Positions 16,131 through 27,473 of a DNA stretch of 64,000 bases are shown one piece after another. The notes under the pieces are model-generated. The model was not told where the DNA came from and did not search any database. It worked only from the letters and a program-made list of their open reading frames with translations. Position 1 is the stretch's first letter. Each line of letters begins with the position of its first letter. A program made the position numbers and the translations under genes. The stretch is from contig CM066727.1 of the NCBI GenBank assembly GCA_033961575.1, positions 148,909,434 through 148,973,433 of the forward strand, written 5' to 3'. The DNA comes from Aselliscus stoliczkanus (Eukaryota; Chordata; Mammalia; Chiroptera; Hipposideridae).

Positions 16131-17465
16131 GGCGGGGTAGTTGTAAGTGAGAGAGGGGGTGTCAGGCTTATTGCACCCCCAGGACCCCCAGGATCCTCCC
16201 CCTCCCTTGAGGGACCCTAGGCTGCCTAACCGCCCCCCCCCCCGCAGAACACGCTGCTAGTGGTGGGCAGTAAATCCCGGCATGGATCTTTGGATCGGCT
16301 GCCCACGAAGAGGCCCTGAACCAGAGCCAGAAAAAACAGATTGAGAAATATATTTGGGGCGGGGCGGGGGGCGATGAAAAAGTTTATCCCAGAAAGATAA
16401 TGTTGGAGGTAAGGTCGTCGACTTTGGTTAGTGCTGAGCATTCCGCAGCCTTGTAGTTTATCAGCAGGCCTCAATCATTGGATGATAAATACATGAAGGG
16501 GTTGGGGTTTGGTGGAAAACAGGATTGGGACAGAGTTGGGGTGGGGGTCCATGTGCGAAAGGTGAGGGGTCTACGGAACATAAAAGAGAGGAACAGAGGC
16601 TGAGGTTCTGGGTGCAGAGTGTGTGTTCACAAGGTTACTAAAGGAACCCAGGCACGGAAGCACTGTTCCTGAGTAACCCGGTTCTCGGTCTCGAAGTTCT
16701 GCAAACTGCGGCCACCTACGCACCTCTGCGCTGCCCACTTTATTTCTATTCTTCTAGGCCGTCTGCTCCCTCTGCTGGCCGTTTTGGCACATAACACCCT
16801 CTCGGAGTCGAGGCAGAGAGAAGGGGAGGGGTAGCTAAAGGAGTTGGCTTTACAGGTCCCCCCACCAAAGGCCATTTAGGAGACCAGGGAGGAGGGTTGT
16901 ATGAGCCCAAAGAAACGAAGGGGCACAGTATCAGAGGCTGCTAGTGCAGAGCACTAGTGTCTGATAGTAGAATACCCTGTCCCTTTGGATTTGTGTTGCC
17001 ATGGTGACCAGATGCAGGGGAAGGGGCAGCTATTTTAGTCTCCCTGACCTTTCTTTATGAGAAAGGGGAGAAAGCATGGTGGGGGAAAGGAGTCCCTTCC
17101 TTTTCTGTCACCCCTCAGAGAGCCCTCCCACATCCTAGTTCTGCTTCCAAGAACCACCTCTTTGGGCCTAGAAGGTCAGTAGGTTAACTTCAATCTGAGA
17201 GTCAAGGGGAAAAGGCGAAACTAGGAAGAGGTCTGGGGCCAGAAAAATATAGATAGTAGCTGTGAAGGACAGATAAGGAGCCCGATTTGAGCCTCCTCCC
17301 CACGTGACTTTGACCCAGATGCCAGTTATACCCAACGGGCCAGACAAGACCAATGGTCACTGGAGAAAAAGGGACCCTACACATGTTCCTGTCTCAGCCA
17401 TGTGTCCTCTCTTCCAGGGGAGTTCTTTTAGAGCATATTGCTTTCTCCTCCCCACCCAGGTATCT
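16131..17465. other. GLI1-INHBE intergenic stretch, no gene seen
   Basis: Unique-looking sequence upstream of GLI1 and downstream of INHBE. It holds G- and C-rich runs and an E-box CACGTG near 17301, and no supported exon or recognised repeat. Confidence 0.5.
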
Positions 17466-17470
17466 AGATC

Positions 17471-17820
17471 AGCAGTTTTCAAACATTTTGGTTTCAGGAC
17501 CCCTTTGTATTCTTAAACCTTATTGAGCTTTTGTTTATATGGTTTATATCCATTTACCATATTAGAAGTTAAAAGTGAAAAAACGTTTGTGACGCAAGAA
17601 TACACAAGCACACATCCCATTAAAAATGATGTCAGAAAGATGATGTAATCACATGTCACACAGCCTCTGGAACTCCACTGTACACTTTTGAGATAAGGAA
17701 AATTTTAAAAAGCAAATAACCTCTTAGTATTATTATGAAAATGGTTTTGACCTTGTGGACACCCCTGAAAGGGTCTAGGGACCTCCCAGGGGTCCCTAGA
17801 TCACACCTTGAGAACCATTG
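17471..17820. mobile_element. hAT/Charlie-type DNA transposon relic
   Basis: The element begins CAGCAGTTTTCAAACATTTTGG and ends CTTGAGAACCATTGCTC, which are diverged hAT-type inverted termini. Inside, GAGCTTTTGTTTATATGG, CACATGTCACACAGCCTCTGG and CCTGAAAGGGTCTAGGGACC follow a mammal-wide non-autonomous hAT consensus. Confidence 0.65.
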
Positions 17821-17879
17821 CTCTGGACCATCATCCTGGCCCGTCTTTATGACTCACACTTACTGATGTTTTTCCCGTT

Positions 17880-17885
17880 TTTATT
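17880..17885 (-). terminator. INHBE: Candidate INHBE poly(A) signal
   Basis: TTTATT on the + strand gives AATAAA in the INHBE sense, about 700 bases past the stop. A 3' UTR of this size is plausible for INHBE. Another signal could be used. Confidence 0.5.
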
Positions 17886-18185
17886 AGGAAAGTATAAAAG
17901 TTTGTCTCGCCAGTGGGTCTTTCACCCCACTGGGAAAACCAAGAAATTTCTCAGGCTCAGCACCCCTCTTTCCTGACTCCCATTTCTGGGACTCCACTAA
18001 AAGCCTTCCCTCAGGCCCTTGCCCATCTCCCTCTTGACTTTCCCTTAAAGTACTTCAACAGTTATACCCTTGGCCAGCCTATCTCCCATGTCCCAAACCT
18101 GCTGGGCCCTCTGTCTGCTTCTTCCCTCACTAGAGGACTTTCTCTTCTTAGGAGAGACTAAGTCATTTTTCTCTGCTGTCTCCTT

Positions 18186-18294
18186 CCCTCCCTCCCGCCT
18201 CCCCTCTCTCCCTCCCTCCCTCCCTCCCCCCCTCCCTCCCTCCCTCCCTCCCTCCCTCCCTCCCTCCCTCCCTCCCTGCCTCCCTCCCTCCCCT
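18186..18294 (-). repeat. (CCCT)n/(GGGA)n tract in the probable INHBE 3' UTR
   Basis: About 110 bases of nearly pure CCCT units on the + strand. In the INHBE sense this is GGGAGGGAGGG, with many runs of three G's. It lies between the INHBE stop and the candidate poly(A) signal. Confidence 0.9.
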
Positions 18295-18581
18295 CTGCCA
18301 TTTTCTCATAGGGCTTAGAGTAGGAAATCATGCTTTCTGGGTAGATTCCTTCAGATGACACACTTTCCCCATCTCCCCACACATCAACCAGCCTAGAATA
18401 GACCACAGTCTGGACAAGAAAGTGCCCATTTGGGTCCTATAGGGGTCAACCCAGTCATACTGCCAGGTGGCCCATTGGGTTGGGGGTTGCAGATCAGGAA
18501 TCTGATGCCTCCAGCCACAGATGACCTTTGCCTGGGAACCCCCAACTTGATCTCTTTACTGCAAACCCCCAGGTCCTCTTG

Positions 18582-19869
18582 CTAGCTGCAGCCACAGGCC
18601 TCCACCACCATATCTGGTATATCTGTCTTGACCACATTGCCATTTCGGTCCAGGTAGAGGAGAGAGAGAGGCCTTCGGGCAGTAGGGACACAGCAGGAGG
18701 TACCCAAGGGCCAAAGGTTGTTGGCTTTGAGGAGGCTGAAGACAGCAGAATGGAAGGAGGCAGCAATGCCCGGGCTGCCAGCCAGGTGGGGAGGGCACTG
18801 CCCACTGCAGTAATTCAGCTGGTACCCTTCAGGCTGCAGGATCCAGTCCTGCCATCCCAGTTCCTGGAAGTCTACATAATAGTCACGCCTACAACATAAA
18901 GGGGTCTCAGGCTCACAGGTCACGGTCCTCCGCCTGGCCCGGCCTGTTTCAGGCTCATTGGGCTGGATCTTAAGCTCCAGGAAGGGCCGCTGGTCTCCTG
19001 CTGTGTCCAGGAGTCTCCGAGGTTGTCGGGTAGTCGTGCTGTTGCCTTCTAGGAGTCTGTAGTCCAGTTGGAGTTTCAGGACACGAGACACCTTACCCCT
19101 CAAGCCACTAGAGGGCAGAGTCAGGGCGTGCCAGCCAGGGGTTGTCATTTGGTGCTCAGCCAAAAGGGTGCGAGACCCTCGGTGCCGCCTTCCTGGGCCC
19201 CATCGGAAGATCCTCAAGTACAGAGTGCCAGGAAGGGTGGGGAGCACATGCAGCCATAGGCGTGCATGCTGCAGGTGGTGGGATCGGGCAGTGGACAAGT
19301 AGAAGATGAGCATGGAGCTGCAGGTTGAAGTGGAGCAGTCTGCCAGAAAGATGGAGAAAAGACTGAGGGTATAGCAGAGATGGAGCTCTCTGCAGACCCT
19401 GCCCACTGCTCTCCCTAGCACCCACCTTTAGAGGAAGCAGGGACTGCCTTTCGTCCTCCACAACCAGTCTCTGCCCCAACACCTCCTCCTCCTCCCACAC
19501 CCAGCTTCTTCTGCCTTTTCTGTCAGTCTCCCTTTCTCTGTCTGCTCTCTGTCTGTCTCTCCCTCACCCACCTGTGGTGGTAGCAAAGCTGATGACCTCT
19601 TCCCCATTAGCTGGAGCCACACTTCCCTGCTGTAGTCTCCGGAGAGCTCTGGTCAGTGCTGCTTGGGGTGGAGGATTAGTTATTCTGGGACGGCTGTTCA
19701 GGTGTAGCCTCTCCAGGATTTGCTGCTTGGCTAGCTCCAGGACCAGAGCTCGTTCTGCTTGAGGTGCCAGTGTGGGGCCCCCACAGGAGGGACACACAGA
19801 CCTTGCCCCCTGAGCCCAGACTAGTGCCCACAGCAGCACCAGCCAGACCTGGACATCAGGGAGTTCCAT
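18582..19869 (-). CDS. INHBE: INHBE, inhibin/activin beta E chain
   Basis: Two exons: 19869-19572 (ATG at 19867-19869; donor GTGGGTG) and 19339-18582 (TAG). They total 1056 bases, 351 aa, matching human INHBE (350). The protein starts with a signal peptide ([14 protein letters not shown]), then a prodomain beginning [13 protein letters not shown] furin-type RARRR site precedes the mature ligand ([19 protein letters not shown]), about 114 residues with the TGF-beta cysteine pattern and ending [18 protein letters not shown] is a secreted, mainly hepatic activin subunit that dimerises by disulphide. Its neighbour INHBC is a paralogue with the same exon structure and orientation, so the pair reflects tandem duplication. 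Confidence 0.97.
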
Positions 19870-22800
19870 GCTTCTGGTGAATGGCCCTGGGTCTGGGCGG
19901 GAGCCTCAGATGGCAGTTGCTTCTTCTATTGAGTGATTTTGTGGAGGCCAATGAGGGCACAGCAGCAGCAGACACCAGTGCCACACCTACCCTTAGCCAA
20001 GGGTAGAACCACCTGTCTTCTATTGCCGGGGACTCAGGAAGGCAGAAGGTGGATGGTCCGATGGGTAGCTGTGTTTAGCACAATCTGCCAGTTTGACCCT
20101 TACAGCTCATGTCTGGTTACTGACGGGCCTCTTTAGGGCCAGCAGCCTGGGGCTCCCTCACCTCGTGGTCAGCCAGTAGACCTACCCTCTGAGTCCCAGA
20201 TTGGACAGCTGTGCTGCCCATCAAGCCCCTACAGGGGGTGGAGGTTCCCCCCTGGAGCTCTGGTTTCACCATCTGGCCCTGGTCACTGAGCTTAAGGTAG
20301 GGGTATGGGGGTGGGGGGGCCAATGTGGACACGCATGATGCAAGAAAGAGGATGATTTCACATGCTCAGTCCCCAAGGTCTGGGACCCAGGGGCGGGAAC
20401 TCCATATAGCAAGGTGGGAAAGGGCAATTTCCCCCATCCCTCCAGCCTGTCTAATTTGCCCCACAGCCACTGCTGCAGCAGTTTCCATGAGACAGCTATA
20501 AGTTCCAGTGGTTATTTCTCTAGGGTCTCTGGGAAAGAACACCAACTCTGGTCTCTTTATTTCTAGCAATGGGGTTGGGATAGGGGTGAGAGGTTGGGGG
20601 GTGGGGACGGGAAGAACGGAGCCCTGTTGCCCAGGCCAAGGTGGCAGTGCCACGGGACACAGAAGTCACCCCCTGACCCTGCCTGTGCTGGCTGCCCAGA
20701 GTCCAGTTGGACTGGAGCACAATGTGGAGGAGGGCAGGGGCATGGGGGTTGGCATGTTACTGTGATGTCTGGGGAAACCCAGAAAGGTGGGGGGTGGGGC
20801 TGATGCAATCTTACAGCGGGGCAGAGTCCATCAAGGCTGGCAGAGGGCATGGGACTTGGTAGGGCCTATACCCAGCTGCTGGTTCTTGTTCAGGGGACTG
20901 TGAGAGTTGCCTAAATGTAGGGTATCCTAGAAGTGGTGCCAGACCTCTGTTAATGGGGGTGGGAAATGGGTAGCTTAAGGACTTTTAAGAGCAAAGCAAA
21001 GTGAGTATAGAAACCTTAGTTCCAATCCCAGCCCTCCTTACCATACTTCTTCATGACTTTATGTGGGTGGGCCAAGGCCCCTCCACCTTGAGCTCACAAG
21101 GGAAGGTTTCAGGCTAGCATTTCTCCTTATGCCCCAGTTTCTTCAAGAAGCTGGGAGGATGTGACTCTGATTTGTAAATGTGCCCCCACTCCATTTTATT
21201 AATCTCCCCACTATTTAGCCAGTGGGGGCTGTCAAGAGAGACTAAGGTCTGGCACCAGAGGGAGAGAGGTGGTGGTTTGGGGGCTGGGCCTCAGTACCAC
21301 CAGTGTCCACCATGTGGCAGTGTCATGCCACGGGACAGCAGCTGTCTTAGAGCTGACCAGCTTCCCAGGGAAAGGGCTACTCTGGGGAATGGAGATGCAA
21401 CTCTTCCCAGCCTTTCACTCTGGAGGCCCTGCCTCTCCAACAGGAGACAGAGACTCTGGTCCCTCTGTTCTCTCACCTAGCCACTGCCAGAGAGCAGAGG
21501 CTGTCGTCAGGACTCACATCACTGCTACCTTTGGTTTTGGACCTCATCACACTGACAGGTGGCAATGGAGCCTGGTGATGGGTGCAAGGCTCTTCCTAGA
21601 AACTCAGGGCACTCTGTGGTAGGGAGTGGAGAGAAGGGACAATGAGACTTTTAGACCCTCCTGTACACCCTGCATTTCTCTCCACGTTCTAAAACATATT
21701 CAAACCCCTCTGTCGAGTACTCTCCCAGCTCCCAGCTCCCTCTCTGTTGGTCAGGCTGGTGAGTGACAGCTCTCTATCCCCTCAGGTCTGGACTGTAGAA
21801 CTGCAAAGCAGAGGTTTCTGCCCATAGTGGGCTTACAGAGGGCTTACCTGTTGGTGCCAGGAGACAGAGTCAAGGGAAACAGCAAGAAGTGGCTGCAGGA
21901 GTCGCTGATCCCACCTCTTCCCACCCTCTCTGTCAGGTGCCCCCAATTTCCAGCTCTTCCTACCCTCTTGCTGCTGTGCTTGGCCTGGCCCTACCTCCCC
22001 ACTGACACTTACGTCAGAACCCAGCTATAAATATGCTGTTAGCATCTTAGTCACTTTTCCCAAGAAGTGCTCCTGAGTTATAAATACCCTAGCCATCTGC
22101 CTTATAGGCCCGCCCTACCACCAACCAGGTTGGGGGCTGGGGGTAAGCCATAGGCTTGGGGGTGGGTAAGGAAGTAGAAGAAGCCTGAGTGATTATCTTG
22201 CCCAAATGAGAAAAACCTGATGGAGTCTAGAGTTAGGGGCCAGGGGGCTCTGAAAGAAAAGGTTTGGAAGAAGACAGACCCACTCTTTCCCCTTGTTACA
22301 AAAGGTAGAGCCAAAAAAGAAAGGAAATAATACTGATCCTGTGTTTATTTTAAAATTTGCCATTTTGTTCATCATGGATTTTTTTGCATTGATTTTGATG
22401 TTTTAAAAATATTGAATTAAGATATTATTTATCTTGATTGAAGAATTTTTTGGCATCCCCTTAAAATTTTGCCCCTAAGATGAGTGCCTCACTTCACCTC
22501 ACCTTAGTCTTTTCTGAGGACTAAAGCTGTAGTGGGAAGGAGGGAGGTAAGATCTGATAGGGGATGGAGTGTGGGGAGGCAGAGGCACTAGAAGACTGCC
22601 TTAGATTCTCTCCTTGTATGAAGATCTCCTCAAGTCAAAAGGGGGATAACTGCCGTAAGTTTGCTCAGGAAGCTCCTCGGCAACTCAGATTTGCAGTCCC
22701 CCAGGAGGTCCGTTCAGACTTTCTCCTCTAGGGTTCCTATTCCAGGGACCTCAGACCCTGGTAGCAGGGGGTTATAAGCTGAGCAAACACAGACATCACG

Positions 22801-23210
22801 TAACCAAAAAGGACACATGGGTTTTGCGAAAACTCGGCCTTGGGCTGCAGACAATATCGACCCCATGGTTCAGGGCTGTCCAACCAAAGGGAGGAGATGG
22901 TGGGGGAAGAGGGCAAAGGTCTAGAGAAGACCCAGTCTCAGAGCAAATGCCTCCCTCTTCTCAGCCCAGGCCTTCTTTTTCTTCTCTCTGTCCCATTCAA
23001 GTGGCTCTTGGCCAGTTCCAGCTTCCAGACAGGACTCCTGGATGGAGCCCTGGGAATGAGTGAAAGGAAGTCAGACAGCTCCAAGTCGTTCCTCTGCCTC
23101 CTACCACATGTGGGCCCACAGGTTGTTGGCCTGTTGGCCGACTGAGTAGTGATCTGTCTTATCTCTTGGAGTAGGTATAAGAGGAGGAAAGGAACAGGTA
23201 AAACCGGGGT
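19870..23210. other. INHBE-INHBC intergenic region
   Basis: INHBE 5' flank and spacer. I see no supported exon. It holds two TATAAATA motifs at 22026 and 22079 with a TTACGTCA just upstream, and at 22619-22639 a 21-bp match to INHBC 3' sequence. No interspersed repeat was recognised with confidence. Confidence 0.5.
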
Positions 23211-23211
23211 C

Positions 23212-23217
23212 TTTATT
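23212..23217 (-). terminator. INHBC: Candidate INHBC poly(A) signal
   Basis: TTTATT on the + strand is AATAAA in the INHBC sense, about 1.1 kb past the stop at 24313. It is the clearest signal in that interval, but the true 3' end is unproven. Confidence 0.45.
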
Positions 23218-24312
23218 AGCCTTATGACCAGCAAAGATGGTTCTGGGAAGGTGGAGAGGACCTAACAAAGAAGTGTGAAGTGTGGGATGGACACAATAGC
23301 TCAGGCTTAAGGAGTCTGTGTTAGGAGAGAGCAGAAGCGGTTAGGACAGGCAGGCTCTGTTTCATCTGGGGTTTCAGTCAGGGTCCTGGGAGGAGATTCA
23401 AAAGGCCCACTCAGCTGTCTGTGTTTGCATCACTCAGAAGAGTTAAGGAAGGGCTTCTTTGCATAGGTGTGGGCAAGGTTAAGGGAATAGGAATGTTGAA
23501 ACACCCAGACACTAGCAAGAGTAGAGAACCATTACAAGCCCCTATCTTGGAAGCAGTGGTATCAGACCCTAGGCAGAGCTGGAGCCATGGAATGTGGGAG
23601 CCAGAGAAGCGCTGTAGGGTCATGGCCACAGCCACAGTCACACAGAGCCATGGCACCTAGGTGGAAAGAGCAGGAATAAGAAATACCCTGACTTCTTGCC
23701 TGGGTTTCCCCTTAGTCAAACTTGGCAGGAAGCAGGGGCCAAAGGAGCTCAGATGAGTCAGCCCCCAAAGGTATAGAGCAAGGCAGAGAAAGACGAAGAA
23801 TAGATGTGGGTGTGCCAAGAGAGCCTTAGAAGCCCACTTGGGCAGGTAAAAAAATCTTTGCCAAAACCCAGGAGGGGACTTTCTGGAGATCCAGAAAATC
23901 AAGGGAAGGAGCTGAGTCAACTTATCCAGAGTGGGAACCACTGAAAGAAAGGGCAGGGAGGTATAGTGGAGTATGGGGTGGATTAAGGATGGGCTATGGG
24001 CCTGGGAACCAGATGGCACTGCTTATGGCTGGAGGTGGATTAGAGTCTCTGGGATGGTAGTTGTGCGTGTGGGGCTTGCTGGATGGACCATGCTCTAGGA
24101 GAGAGGCTGGTAGTTGCAAAGATGGTACAGTGACTTTCCTTAGATGAAGATCTCCTCAAGTCAAAGTTGGGATAATTTCCATAGGTTGTTCAGAAAAAGT
24201 GTCCACCTTCGGGACGGAGGCAATAATGGAGTCAGTTCCTCCTCTCAAGAAGGGCACCTCTGTGGGGGCATGTTTACCTCTCCCACCTCAGGTTGCTTGT
24301 ACCACACATGGA

Positions 24313-27300
24313 CTAGCTGCACCCACAGGCCTCCACCACCATGTCAGGTATGTCAGTCTTGACAATGTTGCTGTCCCTGTCATAGTACAGCAGAGACAGG
24401 GAGCGCCGGGCTGTGGGCACGCAGCATGAACCGCCTCCAGCAGTGCCTGTAGCTGTATTAGCCTTGAGAAGATTGAGCACTGAGGTGTGAAAGGAGGCAG
24501 CAATGCCAGGCATGCCTGCTACATGCAGTGGGCACTGCCCTGTGCAGAAGTTCATTGCATAGCCCTCAGGCTGGATTATCCAGTCGTGCCAGCCAATCTC
24601 ACGGAAGTCCACAAAGAACTCTTGTCGACAGCACATCCTGGACCCACCCTGGCAGTCGATGCCATGCCGGCGAACCCGGTTCTTGCCCCCAACTCTCACC
24701 CGGGCTGCCACAAAAGGCCTATGAGCAGCCCCACCCAGGATGACTGAGCTCTGGGCTACCTGACCTTCAGGTACCAGCTCCAGGGTCAGGTGTCCCTGGC
24801 TGTAAGCAGCCTGCGCTTCAGGCCCCAGGAGAAGCTGCTGCCAGCCACTGGCATCTACCTCCAGCAGGTGTTGAGTGGCCAAGGTGAGGTTGGCATCATG
24901 TAGGCCTAGCACAAGGACCCTCACCTTCAAAGTCCAGGTGGTATTGCGAGGGAGCTGCACAAAGAACATAAGGCTGGCCTGCTGGACCTCTATGTCACCA
25001 ACAGTTCTATCAGAGGAGACGTGGAAATCAAGACGTGTCTGGTTGTTGGAGAGGCCTGTGGAAGCAAGAAACTCAAGTCATCGTGGCTTCCTGAGTGTCA
25101 ATTCTATCATCTACCTCTCTATTCTCAGCATGCTACAACACTTTGTTGATTCCTGAACACGTTGATGGCGTTGCTGACTACCCTTTCCTTCTTGAAAATC
25201 TTTTCTCTTGGCTTCCATTACACAACTCTTATGATTCTTCCTTGATTTTCTTTGCTGACTGTTCTTTCTCTGACCATCACTTTAACTCAAAAGTTGCCCA
25301 AGGTTCATCTTTGACTCTCATTCCCTTTTACACCGAGGGGAGCTCTTACCCAAACTCGTGGTCAGCCAACACAATTTTTATATTGGTGATTCCCAAATTT
25401 GTATATCCAGTCCAGACCATTTTGCACCTCTGGATTGCACATATAGGTTTGAGAATAACCAATCTTCAGGCCATATGGATGTCCTGTCAGAGCATTAAAA
25501 TCAATGTGTCCAAAGTGGAAATCATTATTTTCTTTCTCGTATACCTCTCTCTCTGTTCTTAGAATTGGTAGTACTACTACCCTCTTAATCATCTCTAGAA
25601 ACCCTGTAGTCACCTCCCTCATTCCCCACATCCAGCACCTCATCACGATGGTTGTTTTTTTTTGAGGACAGTGTCACTGGCCCTCGTATGTGGGACCCAA
25701 ACCAGGGCCGCTGGCTTTCCAAGCCAGCGCTTAACCACCGCACCACTCGGCCGGCCCCATCACGATGGTTTTCATGTCTATGCATTTCTTCCTATCCCTA
25801 TTACTATTGCCCAACTTCCCCCTCTTCATACCTCACCTGCCCTATTGAAACACTTTAAATGTATTTCTATTCCCTCCACTCCACTGAAATTACTCTTGTT
25901 GGGATCATCAACACCTTCCACATTGTCAAGTCCAATGGTTTCATTTCTTTATATTCATCTTACTTGACCTTTAAGAAGTATTTGACACATGTAACCATTT
26001 CCTCTTTCTTGAAATATTTTTTTCTCCTGGCTTCCATGCTTCTGGCCAGTCTATCTTGGTCCTTTCTGTAGGCAGCTCCTCTTTCCTCTGCCTGACGTCT
26101 AAGTGTTGGTGGTCCTGAGCTCCCTTCTCCTTTCTCTTTTCCATCTTTACTCTCAGAATGATCTCATCAATTCCCATGGATTTCAATTCCATCTATATGC
26201 TCATAACTCCCAAATATATATCCCTGGCCCTGACCTCACCCTGAGCCTCAAGCTTGTATATCTAGCTGCTGATCTGAAATTCCACTGGGCTATCCAGTGA
26301 TATCTCAAACTTTTCTCAAAGAAGAACTCTAGATTTATTCCCCAACCCAAACTTGTTCCCTATCCAATCTTCCCCTTTCCTATAAATATATCGCTTAAGC
26401 CAAAACCTTGATTGCCCTCATCCCCTAATTTGAAATTATCTACAAGATCTGTCAATTCTACCTCCAATTCATAAATAATTTCACTTCCTCCATCTCCTCT
26501 ATTATACATCTATTATTCAACCCACAATCATCTTTTTCTTGAATTATGGCAATAGCTTCCCAGTGGTTTATTCTTGCCCTCCATACCATTCTCCACACAT
26601 CAGCCAGAATGGTTTTTTTATTACATAAATCTGATCAGCTTAACCTCCTCAGCTTAAAATCTTTCAAAGGTTTCCCATTGCTATTTGAATAAAATCTAAC
26701 ACCTTAACATAGAAAACTTGTATGATTAGGCATTGTGCCATTTAGTGATTGTGCCATTTAGTGATTGTATTCAACCTATCCTGCCTTTTTTATGTTCCTT
26801 GAACTCACCAAACATGGACCCTCATCATGGCCTTTGCACTTGCTATTTCCCCTGCCTAGAATGTCTTTCCAAGATCTTTGAATGCCGGGCTTCTTTTTGA
26901 CATTCAGCTCAAATGTCTCCTCCTCAGAGAGTCTTCCCTGACTAACCTGTCTAAAGCAGCCTTCAACTCTACCTCCATCTCTCTAATACATCATCCAGCT
27001 TAACTATACTTATAGCCATTAACACTTTTTGTAATCATCTTGGTTATTTGTTCATTTGTTTTGCTATGTGCCTCTCCTTCCCGACTCACCTCTCCTACCC
27101 CAGCCAGACTATAAAATCCATGAAGGTAGAGATTGTGTCTATATAGTTTACCATTGTATCCCTAGTACTTAGTACATAGCAGGCACTCAATAGACGTTTG
27201 TTGAATGAATGGTCTTTCATTTCTTTAATTCTTATTTTACACTGACACCAGAGTTTTTTTCCAAAAACTTGGATAGATCATAAAATTCATTGTCTCAAAA

Positions 27301-27434
27301 AACTTATTGGTGAATAAAGTCCAAACTCTTTTAGGAAGGAGTCAAATGTTCATTATGATTTGACCTTAGCTACCCTTAATTTTCTCACTCACCTCCCCCA
27401 CCAAGGAATGCTTTTTATTAAGTAAATACTGTAT

Positions 27435-27473
<39 letters not shown>

